Below, piece after piece: positions 9,812-19,650 of a stretch of DNA of 40,544 bases. The notes below the pieces were generated by a model. The model saw nothing but the letters and a program-made list of their open reading frames with translations, had not been told where the DNA came from and searched no databases. Positions within the stretch are counted from its first letter, which is position 1. The number at the start of each line of letters is the position of its first letter. Source of the stretch: Burkholderiales bacterium (GTDB taxonomy: Bacteria; Pseudomonadota; Gammaproteobacteria; Burkholderiales; Burkholderiaceae_D); NCBI GenBank assembly GCA_947451925.1, contig CANGAW010000026.1, positions 1 to 40,544 of the forward strand, written 5' to 3'. Position numbers and translations under genes: made by a program.

Positions 9812-10243
9812 ATGGAATTGAACACAATTCAACCTGCAGACGGTGCCAAGCACTACAAGCGCCGTGTTGGTCGCGGCATTGGTTCCGGTCTGGGTAAGAC
9901 AGCGGGCCGTGGCCATAAAGGTCAAAAGTCCCGTTCCGGCGGTTTTCATAAAGTCGGTTTTGAAGGCGGTCAGATGCCTTTGCAACGTCGTTTGCCAAAG
10001 CGCGGTTTCAAGTCGCTGGCAACGCCGTACAAAGCAGAAGTTCGTTTGTCAGACCTCGAGAATTTGCCTGTTGCAGATATCGACGTATTGGCGCTGAAAC
10101 AAGCTGGTCTGGTTTCTGAGTTGGCACGTGTGGTTCGTATTATCAAGTCCGGTGAATTGACCAAAAAAGTCAATTTGAAGGGTTTGATTGCGACCAAAGG
10201 TGCTAAAGCAGCGATTGAAGCAGCTGGCGGCTCGATCGCTTAA
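9812..10243 (+). CDS. rplO: 50S ribosomal protein L15
   Basis: L15 is a late-assembly 23S rRNA-binding protein. The 143-residue product starts [22 protein letters not shown] and has the glycine/arginine-rich N-terminal segment [21 protein letters not shown], then [18 protein letters not shown] 9812 with GGAG at 9802-9805 is preferred over an in-frame TTG at 9794. secY begins 20 nt downstream. Confidence 0.98.
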   Translation: MELNTIQPADGAKHYKRRVGRGIGSGLGKTAGRGHKGQKSRSGGFHKVGFEGGQMPLQRRLPKRGFKSLATPYKAEVRLSDLENLPVADIDVLALKQAGLVSELARVVRIIKSGELTKKVNLKGLIATKGAKAAIEAAGGSIA

Positions 10244-10263
10244 GCAGTACGAAAAGGCAAATA

Positions 10264-11595
10264 GTGGCAACCTCCCCTAAACTCGCTAAAAGTGCTGCCA
10301 GCGGCTTTCCCTGGAGCCGGCTCTGGTTCCTGCTTGGCGCGCTGGTAGTGTTTCGGGTTGGCGCCCACATTCCTGTGCCGGGCATTGATCCGGTTCAGTT
10401 AGCAGCTTTGTTTAATCAGAACCGCGGCGGTATCCTGGGCATGTTCAACATGTTTTCCGGTGGTGCTTTGTCCCGGTTCACGATTTTCGCGCTGGGTATC
10501 ATGCCGTATATTTCGGCCTCCATCATCATGCAACTGCTGTCGGTGGTAGCACCCCAGCTGGAAGCGTTGAAAAAAGAGGGCGAGTCAGGTCGTCGCAAGA
10601 TTACGCAGTACACCCGCTACGGTACCTTGGTACTGGCGACATTTCAGGCGCTTGGTATTGCGGTGGCTCTTGAGGCGCAAGCAGGTCTGGTGATTGATCC
10701 CGGTATGGCTTTCCGCTTCACGACTGTGGTGACACTGCTGACCGGAACGATGTTCCTGATGTGGCTGGGCGAGCAGATTACTGAACGCGGTCTGGGTAAC
10801 GGTATTTCGATCATTATTTTCGGCGGTATTGCTGCAGGATTGCCAAATGCAGTGGGTGGTTTGTTTGAGCTGGTTCGTACCGGTTCGATGAATGCTCTCT
10901 CGGCTATTCTGATTATCATCATTGTTGGATTAGTGACCTTTCTGGTTGTGTTTATTGAACGTGGTCAGCGCAAGATTCTCGTTAACTACGCCAAGCGCCA
11001 GGTTGGCAATAAGATTTATGGCGGCCAGAGCAGTCACTTGCCGTTGAAGCTGAATATGGCTGGTGTTATTCCGCCGATTTTTGCATCATCGATCATTCTG
11101 TTTCCTTCCACTATTACCAGCTGGTTTACGTCTGGTGATACGAATAATGGGGTAGTGCGGTTTCTGAAAGATCTGGCTGCCTCTATGGCGCCAGGCGAAC
11201 CGATTCATGCCTTGCTGTATGCGATTGCGATTATTTTCTTCTGTTTTTTCTATACTGCGCTGGTGTTCAACAGCAAGGAAACAGCAGACAACCTGAAGAA
11301 GAGCGGCGCATTTGTTCCGGGTATTCGTCCAGGTGACCAGACAGCACGTTATATCGACAGAATTTTGACCCGACTGACCCTGGCTGGCGCCGTGTACATC
11401 ACACTGGTTTGCCTGTTGCCTGAATTTCTGATCGCTCGCTGGAATGTACCGTTTTATTTTGGTGGCACGTCATTGCTTATTATCGTGGTTGTCACGATGG
11501 ACTTCATGGCGCAAGTACAGAATTATGTAATGTCTCAGCAGTACGATTCTTTACTGCGTAAGGCTAATTTTAAAGGTGGTTCGTCGCTTCGCTAA
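10264..11595 (+). CDS. secY: Preprotein translocase channel subunit SecY
   Basis: SecY is the central channel of the Sec translocon in the inner membrane. The 443-residue product has about ten hydrophobic spans. It opens with a basic cytoplasmic end, then [25 protein letters not shown], and contains the plug/TM2 region [22 protein letters not shown] and the C5 cytosolic loop [20 protein letters not shown]. The start is GTG 10264, with AAGG about 8 nt upstream. secY closes the spc block as usual. The gene after it is rpmJ, not infA. Confidence 0.99.
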   Translation: MATSPKLAKSAASGFPWSRLWFLLGALVVFRVGAHIPVPGIDPVQLAALFNQNRGGILGMFNMFSGGALSRFTIFALGIMPYISASIIMQLLSVVAPQLEALKKEGESGRRKITQYTRYGTLVLATFQALGIAVALEAQAGLVIDPGMAFRFTTVVTLLTGTMFLMWLGEQITERGLGNGISIIIFGGIAAGLPNAVGGLFELVRTGSMNALSAILIIIIVGLVTFLVVFIERGQRKILVNYAKRQVGNKIYGGQSSHLPLKLNMAGVIPPIFASSIILFPSTITSWFTSGDTNNGVVRFLKDLAASMAPGEPIHALLYAIAIIFFCFFYTALVFNSKETADNLKKSGAFVPGIRPGDQTARYIDRILTRLTLAGAVYITLVCLLPEFLIARWNVPFYFGGTSLLIIVVVTMDFMAQVQNYVMSQQYDSLLRKANFKGGSSLR

Positions 11596-11657
11596 GCGAG
11601 ACGTCGTAACTGCATGCGTATTTAAAGTAACTAAAAACTGAAAGAAAGAGGGCCATC

Positions 11658-11771
11658 ATGAAAGTGCTCGCATCAGTGAAGCGGCTCTGCCGCAACTGCA
11701 AGATCATCAAGCGCAAGGGCGTAGTTCGAGTTATTTGTATCGAGCCGCGTCATAAGCAGCGCCAAGGTTAA
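11658..11771 (+). CDS. rpmJ: 50S ribosomal protein L36
   Basis: This 37-residue reading frame encodes the zinc-ribbon protein L36. It runs [16 protein letters not shown] to the end RHKQRQG, with metal ligands C11, C14, C27 and H32. This is the zinc-binding (C+) type. GAGGG upstream of ATG 11658 is the ribosome-binding site. It lies 62 nt after secY and 27 nt before rpsM. Confidence 0.96.
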   Translation: MKVLASVKRLCRNCKIIKRKGVVRVICIEPRHKQRQG

Positions 11772-11798
11772 TTAACGTTATTGATCGAGGAATAACGA

Positions 11799-12164
11799 AT
11801 GGCACGTATTGCAGGGGTTAATATCCCCAACCATCAGCACACCGTAATTGGCCTCACCGCCATCTATGGTATTGGCCGTCCACGCGCAGAGAAAATCTGT
11901 GTTGGCACCGGTGTCCCGACCAATAAAAAGGTCAAGGATCTCGATGACAGCGAGCTTGAAAAGCTTCGTGATGAAATTGGCAAATTTATTGTCGAAGGCG
12001 ACTTGCGTCGTGAGCTGTCGATGAACATCAAGCGATTGATGGACCTCGGCTGCTACCGTGGCATGCGTCATCGCAAAGGCTTGCCGGTTCGTGGTCAGCG
12101 TACCCGTACCAACGCCCGGACCCGTAAGGGACCGCGTAAAGCAGCGCAGTCGCTGAAGAAGTAA
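11799..12164 (+). CDS. rpsM: 30S ribosomal protein S13
   Basis: S13 is a head protein that contacts P-site tRNA and the L5 bridge. The 121-residue product begins [26 protein letters not shown] and ends with the conserved [25 protein letters not shown] basic tail. CGAGGAA precedes ATG 11799. It starts the alpha-operon-like gene set. Confidence 0.99.
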   Translation: MARIAGVNIPNHQHTVIGLTAIYGIGRPRAEKICVGTGVPTNKKVKDLDDSELEKLRDEIGKFIVEGDLRRELSMNIKRLMDLGCYRGMRHRKGLPVRGQRTRTNARTRKGPRKAAQSLKK

Positions 12165-12191
12165 TCCTCTCGCGGATTCAAGGAAACTATT

Positions 12192-12596
12192 ATGGCAAAA
12201 GCACCGAATAACGCCGCAGCAGCACGCGTACGTAAAAAAGTTAAGAAGAATGTGGCAGAAGGTATTGCTCACGTTCACGCGTCTTTCAATAACACCATCA
12301 TCACCATCACCGACCGCCAGGGTAATGCTCTGTCGTGGGCGACATCAGGTGGTGCCGGCTTCAAGGGTTCGCGTAAATCGACCCCGTTTGCAGCGCAGGT
12401 CGCCGCAGAAGCAGCTGGCAAGGTGGCAATTGAATGCGGCGTCAAAAATCTCGAGATCCGCATCAAGGGTCCAGGTCCAGGTCGTGAGTCCGCAGTGCGT
12501 GCACTGAATAATCTGGGTATCAAAATCACCCAGATCCAGGATGTGACGCCAGTACCGCACAACGGCTGCCGCCCTCCAAAGCGCCGTCGTATTTAA
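12192..12596 (+). CDS. rpsK: 30S ribosomal protein S11
   Basis: S11 forms part of the 30S platform and the mRNA exit channel. The 134-residue product contains [28 protein letters not shown] and ends with [16 protein letters not shown], both diagnostic. CAAGGAAA is the ribosome-binding site. A strong intrinsic terminator follows 27 nt after the stop. Confidence 0.99.
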   Translation: MAKAPNNAAAARVRKKVKKNVAEGIAHVHASFNNTIITITDRQGNALSWATSGGAGFKGSRKSTPFAAQVAAEAAGKVAIECGVKNLEIRIKGPGPGRESAVRALNNLGIKITQIQDVTPVPHNGCRPPKRRRI

Positions 12597-12623
12597 TTGG
12601 TTGTTAGCAGTACCTGTAAGCAG

Positions 12624-12650
12624 CCCGCCAGAGACTGGCGGGTTTTGTTC
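12624..12650 (+). terminator. Intrinsic terminator between rpsK and rpsD
   Basis: A perfect 8-bp stem (CCCGCCAG at 12624-12631, CTGGCGGG at 12635-12642) with a 3-nt loop is followed by TTTTGTTC. It splits the usual rpsM-rpsK-rpsD-rpoA-rplQ order, so it may act as an attenuator. Confidence 0.75.
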
Positions 12651-12738
12651 TTAAGACCACCGTTTGATTGCAAACTGATCAGACTAGCGCTTGCAGTCCT
12701 TCATTGGGCTTCGGGGCGTCAATAAACAAGGAAAAATT

Positions 12739-13362
12739 GTGGCACGTTATATCGGACCTAAAGCAAAACTCTCCCGCCGCGAAGGCACGGACCTGTTCCT
12801 GAAGAGCGCACGTCGCTCGCTGGACTCCAAGTGCAAACTGGACTCCAAGCCTGGCCAACATGGCCGCACTTCTGGCGTTCGTACTTCCGACTACGGTAAC
12901 CAATTGCGCGAAAAGCAAAAGGTCAAACGTATGTATGGCATTCTGGAGCGTCAATTCCGTCGCTATTTCACAGAAGCGGACCGTCGCAAGGGCAACACCG
13001 GTGAGACCCTGCTGAAATTGCTGGAAGCACGTCTGGACAATGTCGTTTATCGCATGGGCTTTGCTTCAACCCGGGCTGAAGCACGTCAACTGGTTTCGCA
13101 CAAAGCAATCGTGGTTAACGGTGGTGTTGTGAACATCGCTTCGTTCCAGGTTAAAGTCGGCGACCTCGTTGCTGTCCGCGAAAAAGCTAAAAAACAAGTT
13201 CGTATCGCTGAAGCGCTGTCGCTGGCTGAGCAATCAGGCATGCCGATGTGGGTCTCGGTTGATTCGAAAAAGATGGAAGGTACGCTCAAGAGCTTGCCTG
13301 ATCGCGCTGACTTCAATCAAGAAGTCAATGAGTCGCTGATCGTCGAACTGTATTCACGTTAA
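12739..13362 (+). CDS. rpsD: 30S ribosomal protein S4
   Basis: S4 is a primary 16S rRNA-binding protein that nucleates the 30S body. In E. coli it represses the alpha operon. The 207-residue product starts [16 protein letters not shown] and has the S4 RNA-binding domain [28 protein letters not shown] at about residues 97-124. The start is GTG 12739, with AAGGA at 12728-12732. A 16-codon upstream extension from a TTG is rejected on family length. Terminator-like hairpins lie on both sides. Confidence 0.97.
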   Translation: MARYIGPKAKLSRREGTDLFLKSARRSLDSKCKLDSKPGQHGRTSGVRTSDYGNQLREKQKVKRMYGILERQFRRYFTEADRRKGNTGETLLKLLEARLDNVVYRMGFASTRAEARQLVSHKAIVVNGGVVNIASFQVKVGDLVAVREKAKKQVRIAEALSLAEQSGMPMWVSVDSKKMEGTLKSLPDRADFNQEVNESLIVELYSR

Positions 13363-13374
13363 TCAATTCCACCG

Positions 13375-13401
13375 GCCCCGATTGCTTGCAATCGGGGCTT
13401 T
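13375..13401 (+). terminator. GC-rich hairpin between rpsD and rpoA
   Basis: GCCCCGATTGC (13375-13385) is the exact reverse complement of GCAATCGGGGC (13388-13398). Only CTTTCC follows, so a U tract is weak. It may be a partial terminator or an attenuator that adjusts rpoA relative to S4. Confidence 0.5.
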
Positions 13402-13458
13402 CCGACATGCCATCAGCCTTATCGGTGTAACGAACCGAGGGTATTGAAAGGACATTTC

Positions 13459-14436
13459 ATGCAAAACAGTCTGTTGAAGCCCCGTATTATAGAAGTTGAA
13501 CCGCTCGGCCTTGGTCATGCCAAAGTTGTCATGGAGCCATTCGAACGTGGTTATGGCCACACCCTTGGCAACGCATTGCGTCGTGTGCTGCTGTCGTCTA
13601 TGGTCGGCTATGCGCCAACCGAAGTTACGATCGCTGGTGTTGTGCATGAATACTCGACACTGGACGGCGTGCAGGAAGACGTCGTTGATTTGCTGTTGAA
13701 TCTCAAGGGCGTGGTCTTCAAGCTGCACAACCGTGACGAAGTCACGCTGACGTTGAAAAAAGAAGGCGAAGGTTCGGTGCTGGCTTCAGACATCGATCTG
13801 CCGCACGACGTTGAACTGATCAATCCTGACCATGTGATTGCCCACCTGACCCCAGGCGGCAAGCTCGACATGACAGTCAAGGTTGAAAAAGGCCGTGGCT
13901 ACGTGCCAGGTAACGTGCGTCGTCTGACTGAAGATGCAAACAAGACCATTGGCCGTATTATTCTCGATGCGTCTTTTTCGCCTGTGCGTCGCGTTTCCTA
14001 CTCGGTTGAGTCGGCCCGTGTCGAACAGCGTACTGATCTGGATAAGCTGGTCATCAATATTGAAACCAATGGTGTGATCACACCAGAAGAAGCGATTCGC
14101 CAGTCGGCTCGCGTTCTGGTTGATCAACTCAATGTGTTTGCCGCACTCGAAGGTACAGAAGCAGCTGCTGAAGCGCCATCCCGTGCGCCTAGCGTTGATC
14201 CTATCCTGTTGCGTCCGGTTGATGATCTGGAGCTGACGGTTCGTTCGGCCAACTGCTTGAAAGCCGAAAATATTTACTACATCGGCGACTTGATTCAGCG
14301 CAGCGAAAACGAATTGCTCAAGACCCCGAATCTGGGTCGCAAGTCACTCAACGAGATCAAGGAAGTTCTGGCATCCCGTGGTTTGACCCTGGGTATGAAA
14401 CTGGAAAACTGGCCACCTGCTGGCCTGGAAAAATAA
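13459..14436 (+). CDS. rpoA: DNA-directed RNA polymerase subunit alpha
   Basis: The alpha subunit dimer scaffolds RNA polymerase assembly; its C-terminal domain binds UP elements and activators. The 325-residue product begins [17 protein letters not shown]. The N-terminal domain (about 1-230) contains [28 protein letters not shown], and the C-terminal domain (about 245-325) has [22 protein letters not shown] and [24 protein letters not shown] 13459 with AAAGGA upstream is chosen; an in-frame TTG at 13444 is less likely. Confidence 0.99.
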   Translation: MQNSLLKPRIIEVEPLGLGHAKVVMEPFERGYGHTLGNALRRVLLSSMVGYAPTEVTIAGVVHEYSTLDGVQEDVVDLLLNLKGVVFKLHNRDEVTLTLKKEGEGSVLASDIDLPHDVELINPDHVIAHLTPGGKLDMTVKVEKGRGYVPGNVRRLTEDANKTIGRIILDASFSPVRRVSYSVESARVEQRTDLDKLVINIETNGVITPEEAIRQSARVLVDQLNVFAALEGTEAAAEAPSRAPSVDPILLRPVDDLELTVRSANCLKAENIYYIGDLIQRSENELLKTPNLGRKSLNEIKEVLASRGLTLGMKLENWPPAGLEK

Positions 14437-14466
14437 GTCTTTTTTTAAAACATAACTACCGGCCCG

Positions 14467-14486
14467 CGCCAGGCTGATGCCTGGCG
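14467..14486 (+). other. Hairpin between rpoA and rplQ
   Basis: CGCCAGGC (14467-14474) and GCCTGGCG (14479-14486) form a perfect 8-bp stem with a 4-nt loop. No T tract follows. A processing site or translational element is as likely as attenuation. Confidence 0.4.
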
Positions 14487-14522
14487 ATAGAAGAGCTGGA
14501 TTTAAACTATAAAGGAAATATC

Positions 14523-14918
14523 ATGCGTCATCGTCACGGACTTCGTAAACTTAATCGCACTTCTTCCCATCGTCTGGCCATGTTGCGCAACATGATGGTT
14601 TCGATGTTGCGTCATGAAGCAATCAAGACCACGCTGCCAAAAGCAAAAGAGCTGCGTCGTGTTGTTGAGCCTATGATCACCCTGGGCAAGACCGACACCC
14701 TGGCTAACAAGCGTCTGGCATTTGCCCGTCTGCGTGACCGTGAAATGGTCTTGAAGCTGTTTGCAGAACTCGGCCCGCGTTATGCCAACCGTAATGGTGG
14801 CTATCTGCGTATCCTGAAAATGGGCTTCCGCGTTGGCGACAATGCACCGATGGCTTTTGTTGAGCTGGTTGATCGTCCAGAACACACGGAAGCAGTGGAA
14901 GACAACAGCGACGAGTAA
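14523..14918 (+). CDS. rplQ: 50S ribosomal protein L17
   Basis: L17 lies near the tunnel exit. The 131-residue product starts [24 protein letters not shown] and contains the conserved [20 protein letters not shown] and the C-terminal [20 protein letters not shown] precedes ATG 14523. It closes the ribosomal cluster and is followed by an intrinsic terminator. Confidence 0.99.
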   Translation: MRHRHGLRKLNRTSSHRLAMLRNMMVSMLRHEAIKTTLPKAKELRRVVEPMITLGKTDTLANKRLAFARLRDREMVLKLFAELGPRYANRNGGYLRILKMGFRVGDNAPMAFVELVDRPEHTEAVEDNSDE

Positions 14919-14944
14919 TTTCGCTTACGTGTCAAAGCAATCGG

Positions 14945-14975
14945 AAGCCAGGCATAGCCTGGCTTTTGTGTTTTG
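14945..14975 (+). terminator. Intrinsic terminator of the rpoA-rplQ unit
   Basis: AAGCCAGGC (14945-14953) pairs perfectly with GCCTGGCTT (14957-14965) across a 3-nt loop and runs into TTTTGTGTTTT. It lies 26 nt after rplQ and separates the ribosomal cluster from the ABC transporter genes. Confidence 0.85.
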
Positions 14976-15051
14976 GACACGGCATTATTGCCAGATTATT
15001 CAGGCAAGATCATTGCAGCAAGATTCTTCATTCACTTTTTCGGTCACCTGC

Positions 15052-15975
15052 ATGAGCATTTTGTCAGTAGAAAATTTGCAAAAATCTTTCGGTGAAGGCG
15101 CATCCCGACATCAGGTCATCAGTGGCCTGTCATTCAGTTTGCGACCGGGTGAATGCTATGGACTGCTGGGCCCGAATGGCGCCGGCAAAACAACCACGTT
15201 AAAACTTTGTCTGGGACTGACAGCGCCTGATAGCGGCCATATCCGGCTCGTAGGTCAGGATGTGCCGGCAGACGCCAGGCAGGCACGTATGCGCATCGGT
15301 GTGGTGCCGCAGGGAGACAATCTGGATCCTGATTTTACGGTTGAAGAAAACCTCATTGTGTATGGCCGCTACTTTGGCATGTCAAGCGAGGCGCTTGCCA
15401 AACGTATTCCCTGGTTGCTCGAATTCTCCAGCCTGACGGCAAAGCGTAGCGCCCGCATCGGCGAGCTGTCCGGTGGCATGAAGCGCAGGCTGACCCTGGC
15501 GCGTGCACTGGTTAATGACCCTGATCTGATTTTCATGGATGAGCCCACGACCGGGCTCGACCCGCAGGCGCGACATTTGATCTGGGAGCGTCTGAAAACC
15601 CTGCTGGCAGCAGGCAAAACCATTTTGCTGACCACGCATTTCATGGATGAGGCAGAGCGCCTGTGTGACCGGCTGGCTGTGATTGATCAAGGGCAGATGA
15701 TTGCCGAGGGTTCGCCCCGTGAATTGATTGCCCGCCATATCGAGTCGCAAGTCATCGAAGTGTATGGCGACAATGCACATGCCTGGGCCGCAGCGCTGGT
15801 CAGGAATCTGACTGACCGCATTGAAACCAGTGGCGAGACCATTTTTTGTTACACCAACCAGGTCGAACCGATTTTGCACAATTTGAGTTCCTGCACCGGC
15901 TTGCGTTACTTGCACCGCCCCGCCAATCTCGAGGATGTGTTCCTGAAACTGACCGGCCGCGAGATGCGAGACTAA
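15052..15975 (+). CDS. nodI: ABC transporter ATP-binding protein, NodI-like
   Basis: This is the ATPase of an ABC-2 type exporter. The 307-residue product has Walker [10 protein letters not shown] at about 40-48, Q-loop VVPQGDN at about 84-90, signature LSGGM at 139-143, Walker B LIFMDEP at 159-165 and the switch His196. The DrrA/NodI type is indicated by [15 protein letters not shown] and by the C-terminal [15 protein letters not shown]. It is followed after 1 nt by the membrane partner. Start ATG 15052 has no clear Shine-Dalgarno; the frame extends upstream over the terminator, so a downstream start is required. Family members outside rhizobia need not export Nod factor; the substrate is unknown here. 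Confidence 0.9.
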   Translation: MSILSVENLQKSFGEGASRHQVISGLSFSLRPGECYGLLGPNGAGKTTTLKLCLGLTAPDSGHIRLVGQDVPADARQARMRIGVVPQGDNLDPDFTVEENLIVYGRYFGMSSEALAKRIPWLLEFSSLTAKRSARIGELSGGMKRRLTLARALVNDPDLIFMDEPTTGLDPQARHLIWERLKTLLAAGKTILLTTHFMDEAERLCDRLAVIDQGQMIAEGSPRELIARHIESQVIEVYGDNAHAWAAALVRNLTDRIETSGETIFCYTNQVEPILHNLSSCTGLRYLHRPANLEDVFLKLTGREMRD

Positions 15976-15976
15976 T

Positions 15977-16762
15977 ATGCCAACGACCCCATTCTGCTTA
16001 CCTGAATTCAGCTGGCGTTTCGTGCCTGTCTGGCAGCGCAATTTTTTAGTCTGGAAAAAGCTCGCCATTGCCAGCATCATCGGCAATATCGCCGAGCCGC
16101 TGATTACCCTGGTTGCCTTTGGCTATGGTCTCGGCAGTCTGCTCAAAGAAATCAACGGCGTGCCCTACATTGCATTTCTTGCCAGCGGATCGATTTGCAT
16201 GTCGGTGATGATGGCGGCTTCCTTCGAAGCCTTGTATTCCGCCTTTTCGCGCATGCACGTGCAAAAAACCTGGGAGGCCTTGCTCAACACGCCCCTGTCG
16301 CTGGACGACATCGTACTGGCTGAAATGCTGTGGGCTGCGACCAAGTCGCTAATTTCTGCAACAGCGATTTTGTTCGTTCTGTTTGGTCTCGGTATTGGTT
16401 TGCATCCGACTGCGCTGCTGGTCTTGCCCTTATTGTTTTTGATCGGCATGACCTTCGCTTCCATTGCACTCATCGTGAATGCTCTGGCCAAGGCTTACGA
16501 CTTTTTTACTTATTACTTCACGCTGATTTTGACGCCAATGATTTTTCTCTCTGGCGTTTACTATCCGACCAGCCAGTTGCCACCCTGGCTGCAAATGCTG
16601 GCAAAACTCTTGCCGCTGAGCGCCGCGGTTGATCTTGTGCGACCATTGCTGCTTGGGCAGTTACCCGACGCTGCCTTGTTCAAAATTGGCATCCTTCTTC
16701 TTTATTGTGCACTGGGTTTTTATCTGGCAGCAGTGTTAACGCGCCGCCGCTTGCTGAAATAA
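15977..16762 (+). CDS. nodJ: ABC-2 type transporter permease, NodJ-like
   Basis: The 261-residue product is the membrane half of the exporter whose ATPase precedes it by 1 nt. It has about six hydrophobic spans and the ABC-2 family pattern FLSGVYYPTSQLPPWLQMLAKLLPLSAAVDLVRPLLLG at about residues 188-225. The N-terminal part has WKKLAIASIIGNIAEPLITLVAFGYGLG. The pair resembles nodulation-type NodIJ, which in most betaproteobacteria is a general exporter of uncertain substrate, possibly a lipid or glycoconjugate. Confidence 0.9.
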   Translation: MPTTPFCLPEFSWRFVPVWQRNFLVWKKLAIASIIGNIAEPLITLVAFGYGLGSLLKEINGVPYIAFLASGSICMSVMMAASFEALYSAFSRMHVQKTWEALLNTPLSLDDIVLAEMLWAATKSLISATAILFVLFGLGIGLHPTALLVLPLLFLIGMTFASIALIVNALAKAYDFFTYYFTLILTPMIFLSGVYYPTSQLPPWLQMLAKLLPLSAAVDLVRPLLLGQLPDAALFKIGILLLYCALGFYLAAVLTRRRLLK

Positions 16763-16808
16763 TCAGTCCTTGAAGCAGGATCGTTTTCCATTATTCATTC
16801 GACTTGTG

Positions 16809-18545
16809 ATGCAAACGATCATCTTCCGGCTTGTATTTTTATTCTTCAGCGCTTGCGCATCGTGCGTGGCCTTTGCTGAGGAAACGTATTTGCAGCCTGA
16901 ACAGGCATTCCAATTCAGCGCCCGCATGCTCGACACCTCAACGGTCGAAGTCCGCTACCAGATCGCCGACGGCTACTACCTTTATCGCGAGCGTTTCGCT
17001 TTCAGCGCCGAGGGCGCCAGACTGGCTGCGCCCGTCATACCGGCAGGGAAGGTCAAGTTTGACCAGACCTTTAATAAAACGGTCGAAACTTACCGGCATG
17101 AAGTGCGTATCACGCTGCCGGTAATAGCCGATGCACCGTTCAGATTAAAAGCCACCAGTCAGGGTTGCGCCGATCTTGGCTTGTGTTACGCGCCACAAGA
17201 AGCGCTCATTCAGCTTGATCCGGCTTCTGCCGCATCTGTCAGCAGCAGCACCGTTCCTTCAGCGAGTCAGCCGGCGGACACCAGCGAGATGGGCCGCATT
17301 GAAGCCTCGCTGGCCAGTGGCCGCTTGTTGCTGATCTTGCCGCTGTTCTTTTTGCTGGGTTTAGGCTTGTCGCTGACACCCTGCGTCTTGCCTATGGTGC
17401 CGATTCTGTCCTTCATTATTGTTGGCGATGGCGTGCACAGCAGCCGCCAGCGCGGCTTTCTGCTCGCGCTCACCTATGCCTTGGGGATGGCGCTGGTTTA
17501 CACCTTGCTCGGTATTGCCGCCGGTCTGGTTGGCGAAGGCTTGTCGGCGAGTTTGCAAAACCCGCTGGTACTGGGCAGCTTCGCATTGCTGATTGCCTTG
17601 TTGTCCTTGTCGATGTTTGGCCTGTATCAGTTACAGGTTCCGCCTTCAGTGCAGTTATTGTTGAGTCGCCTCTCCGAGCGTCAGCGTGGCGGGAAATTTG
17701 TCGGCGTCTTCATCATGGGCGCGTTGTCAGCCTTAATTGTCGGTCCCTGTGTTGCTGCGCCTCTGGCAGGCGCCCTGGTCTATATCAGCCAGACCCGTGA
17801 TGTGTTCATTGGCGGCAGTGCCTTGTTTGCGATGGCAATGGGGATGAGTGTGCCGCTGCTGTTGCTTGGTTTGTCAGCCGGCACCTTGCTGCCACGCGCC
17901 GGACACTGGATGAATGCAGTCAAACCATTTTTTGGCGTCATCATGCTGGCCTTGGCCTTATGGATGGTCGCCTCCCTGATACCGGCTGCGCTCTTGATGC
18001 TGGGCTGGGGCTTGCTGAGTTTGGGCTACGGGGCGTTTCTGCTGCGTACAAAAACCTCTGGTCTGGTGGCACGACTGTTAGGCGCACTGTTCATCTTGCT
18101 GGGCCTGACGCAGCTGACAGGCGTCGCCACTGGCGGGCGTGATGCGTTCGCACCGCTTGCGCATTGGTCCGCGCGACCTGTCAGTGCTGCTGTTTTTGTG
18201 CGGGTTAAAACCAGTAGTGATCTGGATGCCTTGATTCGCAACGCCCAGGGCCGTCCGGTCATGCTGGATTTTTATGCCGACTGGTGTGTCTCCTGCATTG
18301 AAATGGAAAAGCTGACTTTTACCAATCAAAAAGTTGCTGCTGCAATGCGCGGCATGCTGCTGGTTCAGGCCGACGTGACGGCCAATGATGCCAGCGACAA
18401 AGCGCTGCTTAAACGCTTTGGCTTGTTTGGCCCGCCCGGCATTATTTTCTTCGACAAATCTGGCAATGAAGTACGCGCTGCACGCGTCATTGGCTATCAG
18501 GCGCCGGAACGTTTTCTGCAGTCAGTCAAATTGGTTAACGAATAA
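16809..18545 (+). CDS. dsbD: Thiol:disulfide interchange protein DsbD
   Basis: DsbD passes electrons from cytosolic thioredoxin across the inner membrane to periplasmic DsbC/DsbG and to cytochrome c maturation partners. From ATG 16809 the protein has 578 residues. It has a signal peptide (about 1-23), an alpha domain with C120-X5-C126, a membrane domain of about eight spans with TPCVLPMVP (C192) and VGPCVAAP (C314), and a C-terminal thioredoxin domain with WCVSC (C493, C496). All six redox cysteines are present. An in-frame TTG at 16770 would add 13 residues in front of the signal peptide and is less likely. The gene follows nodJ by 46 nt. Confidence 0.95.
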   Translation: MQTIIFRLVFLFFSACASCVAFAEETYLQPEQAFQFSARMLDTSTVEVRYQIADGYYLYRERFAFSAEGARLAAPVIPAGKVKFDQTFNKTVETYRHEVRITLPVIADAPFRLKATSQGCADLGLCYAPQEALIQLDPASAASVSSSTVPSASQPADTSEMGRIEASLASGRLLLILPLFFLLGLGLSLTPCVLPMVPILSFIIVGDGVHSSRQRGFLLALTYALGMALVYTLLGIAAGLVGEGLSASLQNPLVLGSFALLIALLSLSMFGLYQLQVPPSVQLLLSRLSERQRGGKFVGVFIMGALSALIVGPCVAAPLAGALVYISQTRDVFIGGSALFAMAMGMSVPLLLLGLSAGTLLPRAGHWMNAVKPFFGVIMLALALWMVASLIPAALLMLGWGLLSLGYGAFLLRTKTSGLVARLLGALFILLGLTQLTGVATGGRDAFAPLAHWSARPVSAAVFVRVKTSSDLDALIRNAQGRPVMLDFYADWCVSCIEMEKLTFTNQKVAAAMRGMLLVQADVTANDASDKALLKRFGLFGPPGIIFFDKSGNEVRAARVIGYQAPERFLQSVKLVNE

Positions 18546-18558
18546 TTTAAAAATACTT

Positions 18559-19650
18559 ATGAGTGAATTTGTTCAAAGCGAAGTCCGCGGCAAAACCGGC
18601 TTCATTACCCTTACCCGGGCCGCCGCATTGAATTCCTTGTCGCTGGAAATGGTGCGCGGTATCACTGCGGTTTTGTTGCAATGGCGCGGAGATACGCAGA
18701 TCAGCGCGGTCGTCATCAAAAGCAATGCTGAAAAAGCTTTTTGCGCCGGCGGTGATATTCGCTTTTTTCATCAGAAGGGCACAGCCAGCGCCACGGGGGG
18801 TGCGGCGCTGGTTGAAGATTTTTTCAATGAAGAATATGCGCTCAATTTTTTGATTCACCACTACCCCAAACCTTACATCGCCGTAATGGATGGTGTGGTC
18901 ATGGGTGGTGGCATGGGCATTGCGCAAGCCGGGCCGCAAAGCCGCCTGCGCATCGTTACCGAGAAAACCAAAATGGCTATGCCGGAAGTGGCGATTGGTT
19001 TGTTTCCTGATGTCGGCGGCAGCTTCTTTTTGTCGCGTGCGACAGGAAAAACCGGTACCTATCTGGGTCTGTCTGGCGAGGCGATTGGTGCGGCTGATGC
19101 GCTCTATGCCGGATTGGCTGATGTGTTCATTCCTGCAGCAGAATTGCCGGCATTGATGGACTTGCTCAGCTCGGACACTGTGCAGGACGTGCGTCTGGCT
19201 GTGCAAGAATTTGCGGCGCCCTTCGCGTCCCAGGCTGATCCGGCCACCAGCAAACTCGCTTCGGTGCGCAGCATGATTGAGCAACATTTTGCAGCGACAT
19301 CGGTTGAACAGATCATGCAGTCACTGGCGGCTGACGATGCTGAGTTTTCCCGCAAGACGCTGGCTGTGATGCAAAAACGTTCGCCTCTGATGATGTGCGT
19401 CACACTGGCGCAGTTACAGCATGGTGCCGAGCTTGATGTGGCCGATTGCCTGCGTATGGAGCGCACGATGGTGCGCCGCTGTTTTGAACACGGCGAAGTG
19501 ATTGAAGGTGTGCGTGCACTGGTGATCGACAAAGACCATGCGCCAAAATGGAACCCGCCAGCACTCAGCGAGGTAACGACTGAGATGGTCGGGCAGTTTT
19601 TTAATCCGGCCTGGCCAGCGTATGCGCATCCGCTGCGCGACCTGATTTAA
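18559..19650 (+). CDS. Enoyl-CoA hydratase/isomerase family protein, 3-hydroxyisobutyryl-CoA hydrolase type
   Basis: The 363-residue crotonase-fold protein matches the long HIBCH-type branch, which hydrolyses 3-hydroxyisobutyryl-CoA in valine breakdown. Oxyanion-hole segments are [10 protein letters not shown] (about 59-68) and VMGGGMGIA (114-122). The acid residues lie in [20 protein letters not shown] (E143, D151). The C-terminal extension after about residue 260 is typical of this branch rather than of simple enoyl-CoA hydratases (about 260 residues). ATG 18559 lies 13 nt after dsbD. The reading frame is open further upstream into dsbD but without support. The stop overlaps the convergent dgt stop. 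Exact substrate is inferred from family only. Confidence 0.85.
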   Translation: MSEFVQSEVRGKTGFITLTRAAALNSLSLEMVRGITAVLLQWRGDTQISAVVIKSNAEKAFCAGGDIRFFHQKGTASATGGAALVEDFFNEEYALNFLIHHYPKPYIAVMDGVVMGGGMGIAQAGPQSRLRIVTEKTKMAMPEVAIGLFPDVGGSFFLSRATGKTGTYLGLSGEAIGAADALYAGLADVFIPAAELPALMDLLSSDTVQDVRLAVQEFAAPFASQADPATSKLASVRSMIEQHFAATSVEQIMQSLAADDAEFSRKTLAVMQKRSPLMMCVTLAQLQHGAELDVADCLRMERTMVRRCFEHGEVIEGVRALVIDKDHAPKWNPPALSEVTTEMVGQFFNPAWPAYAHPLRDLI

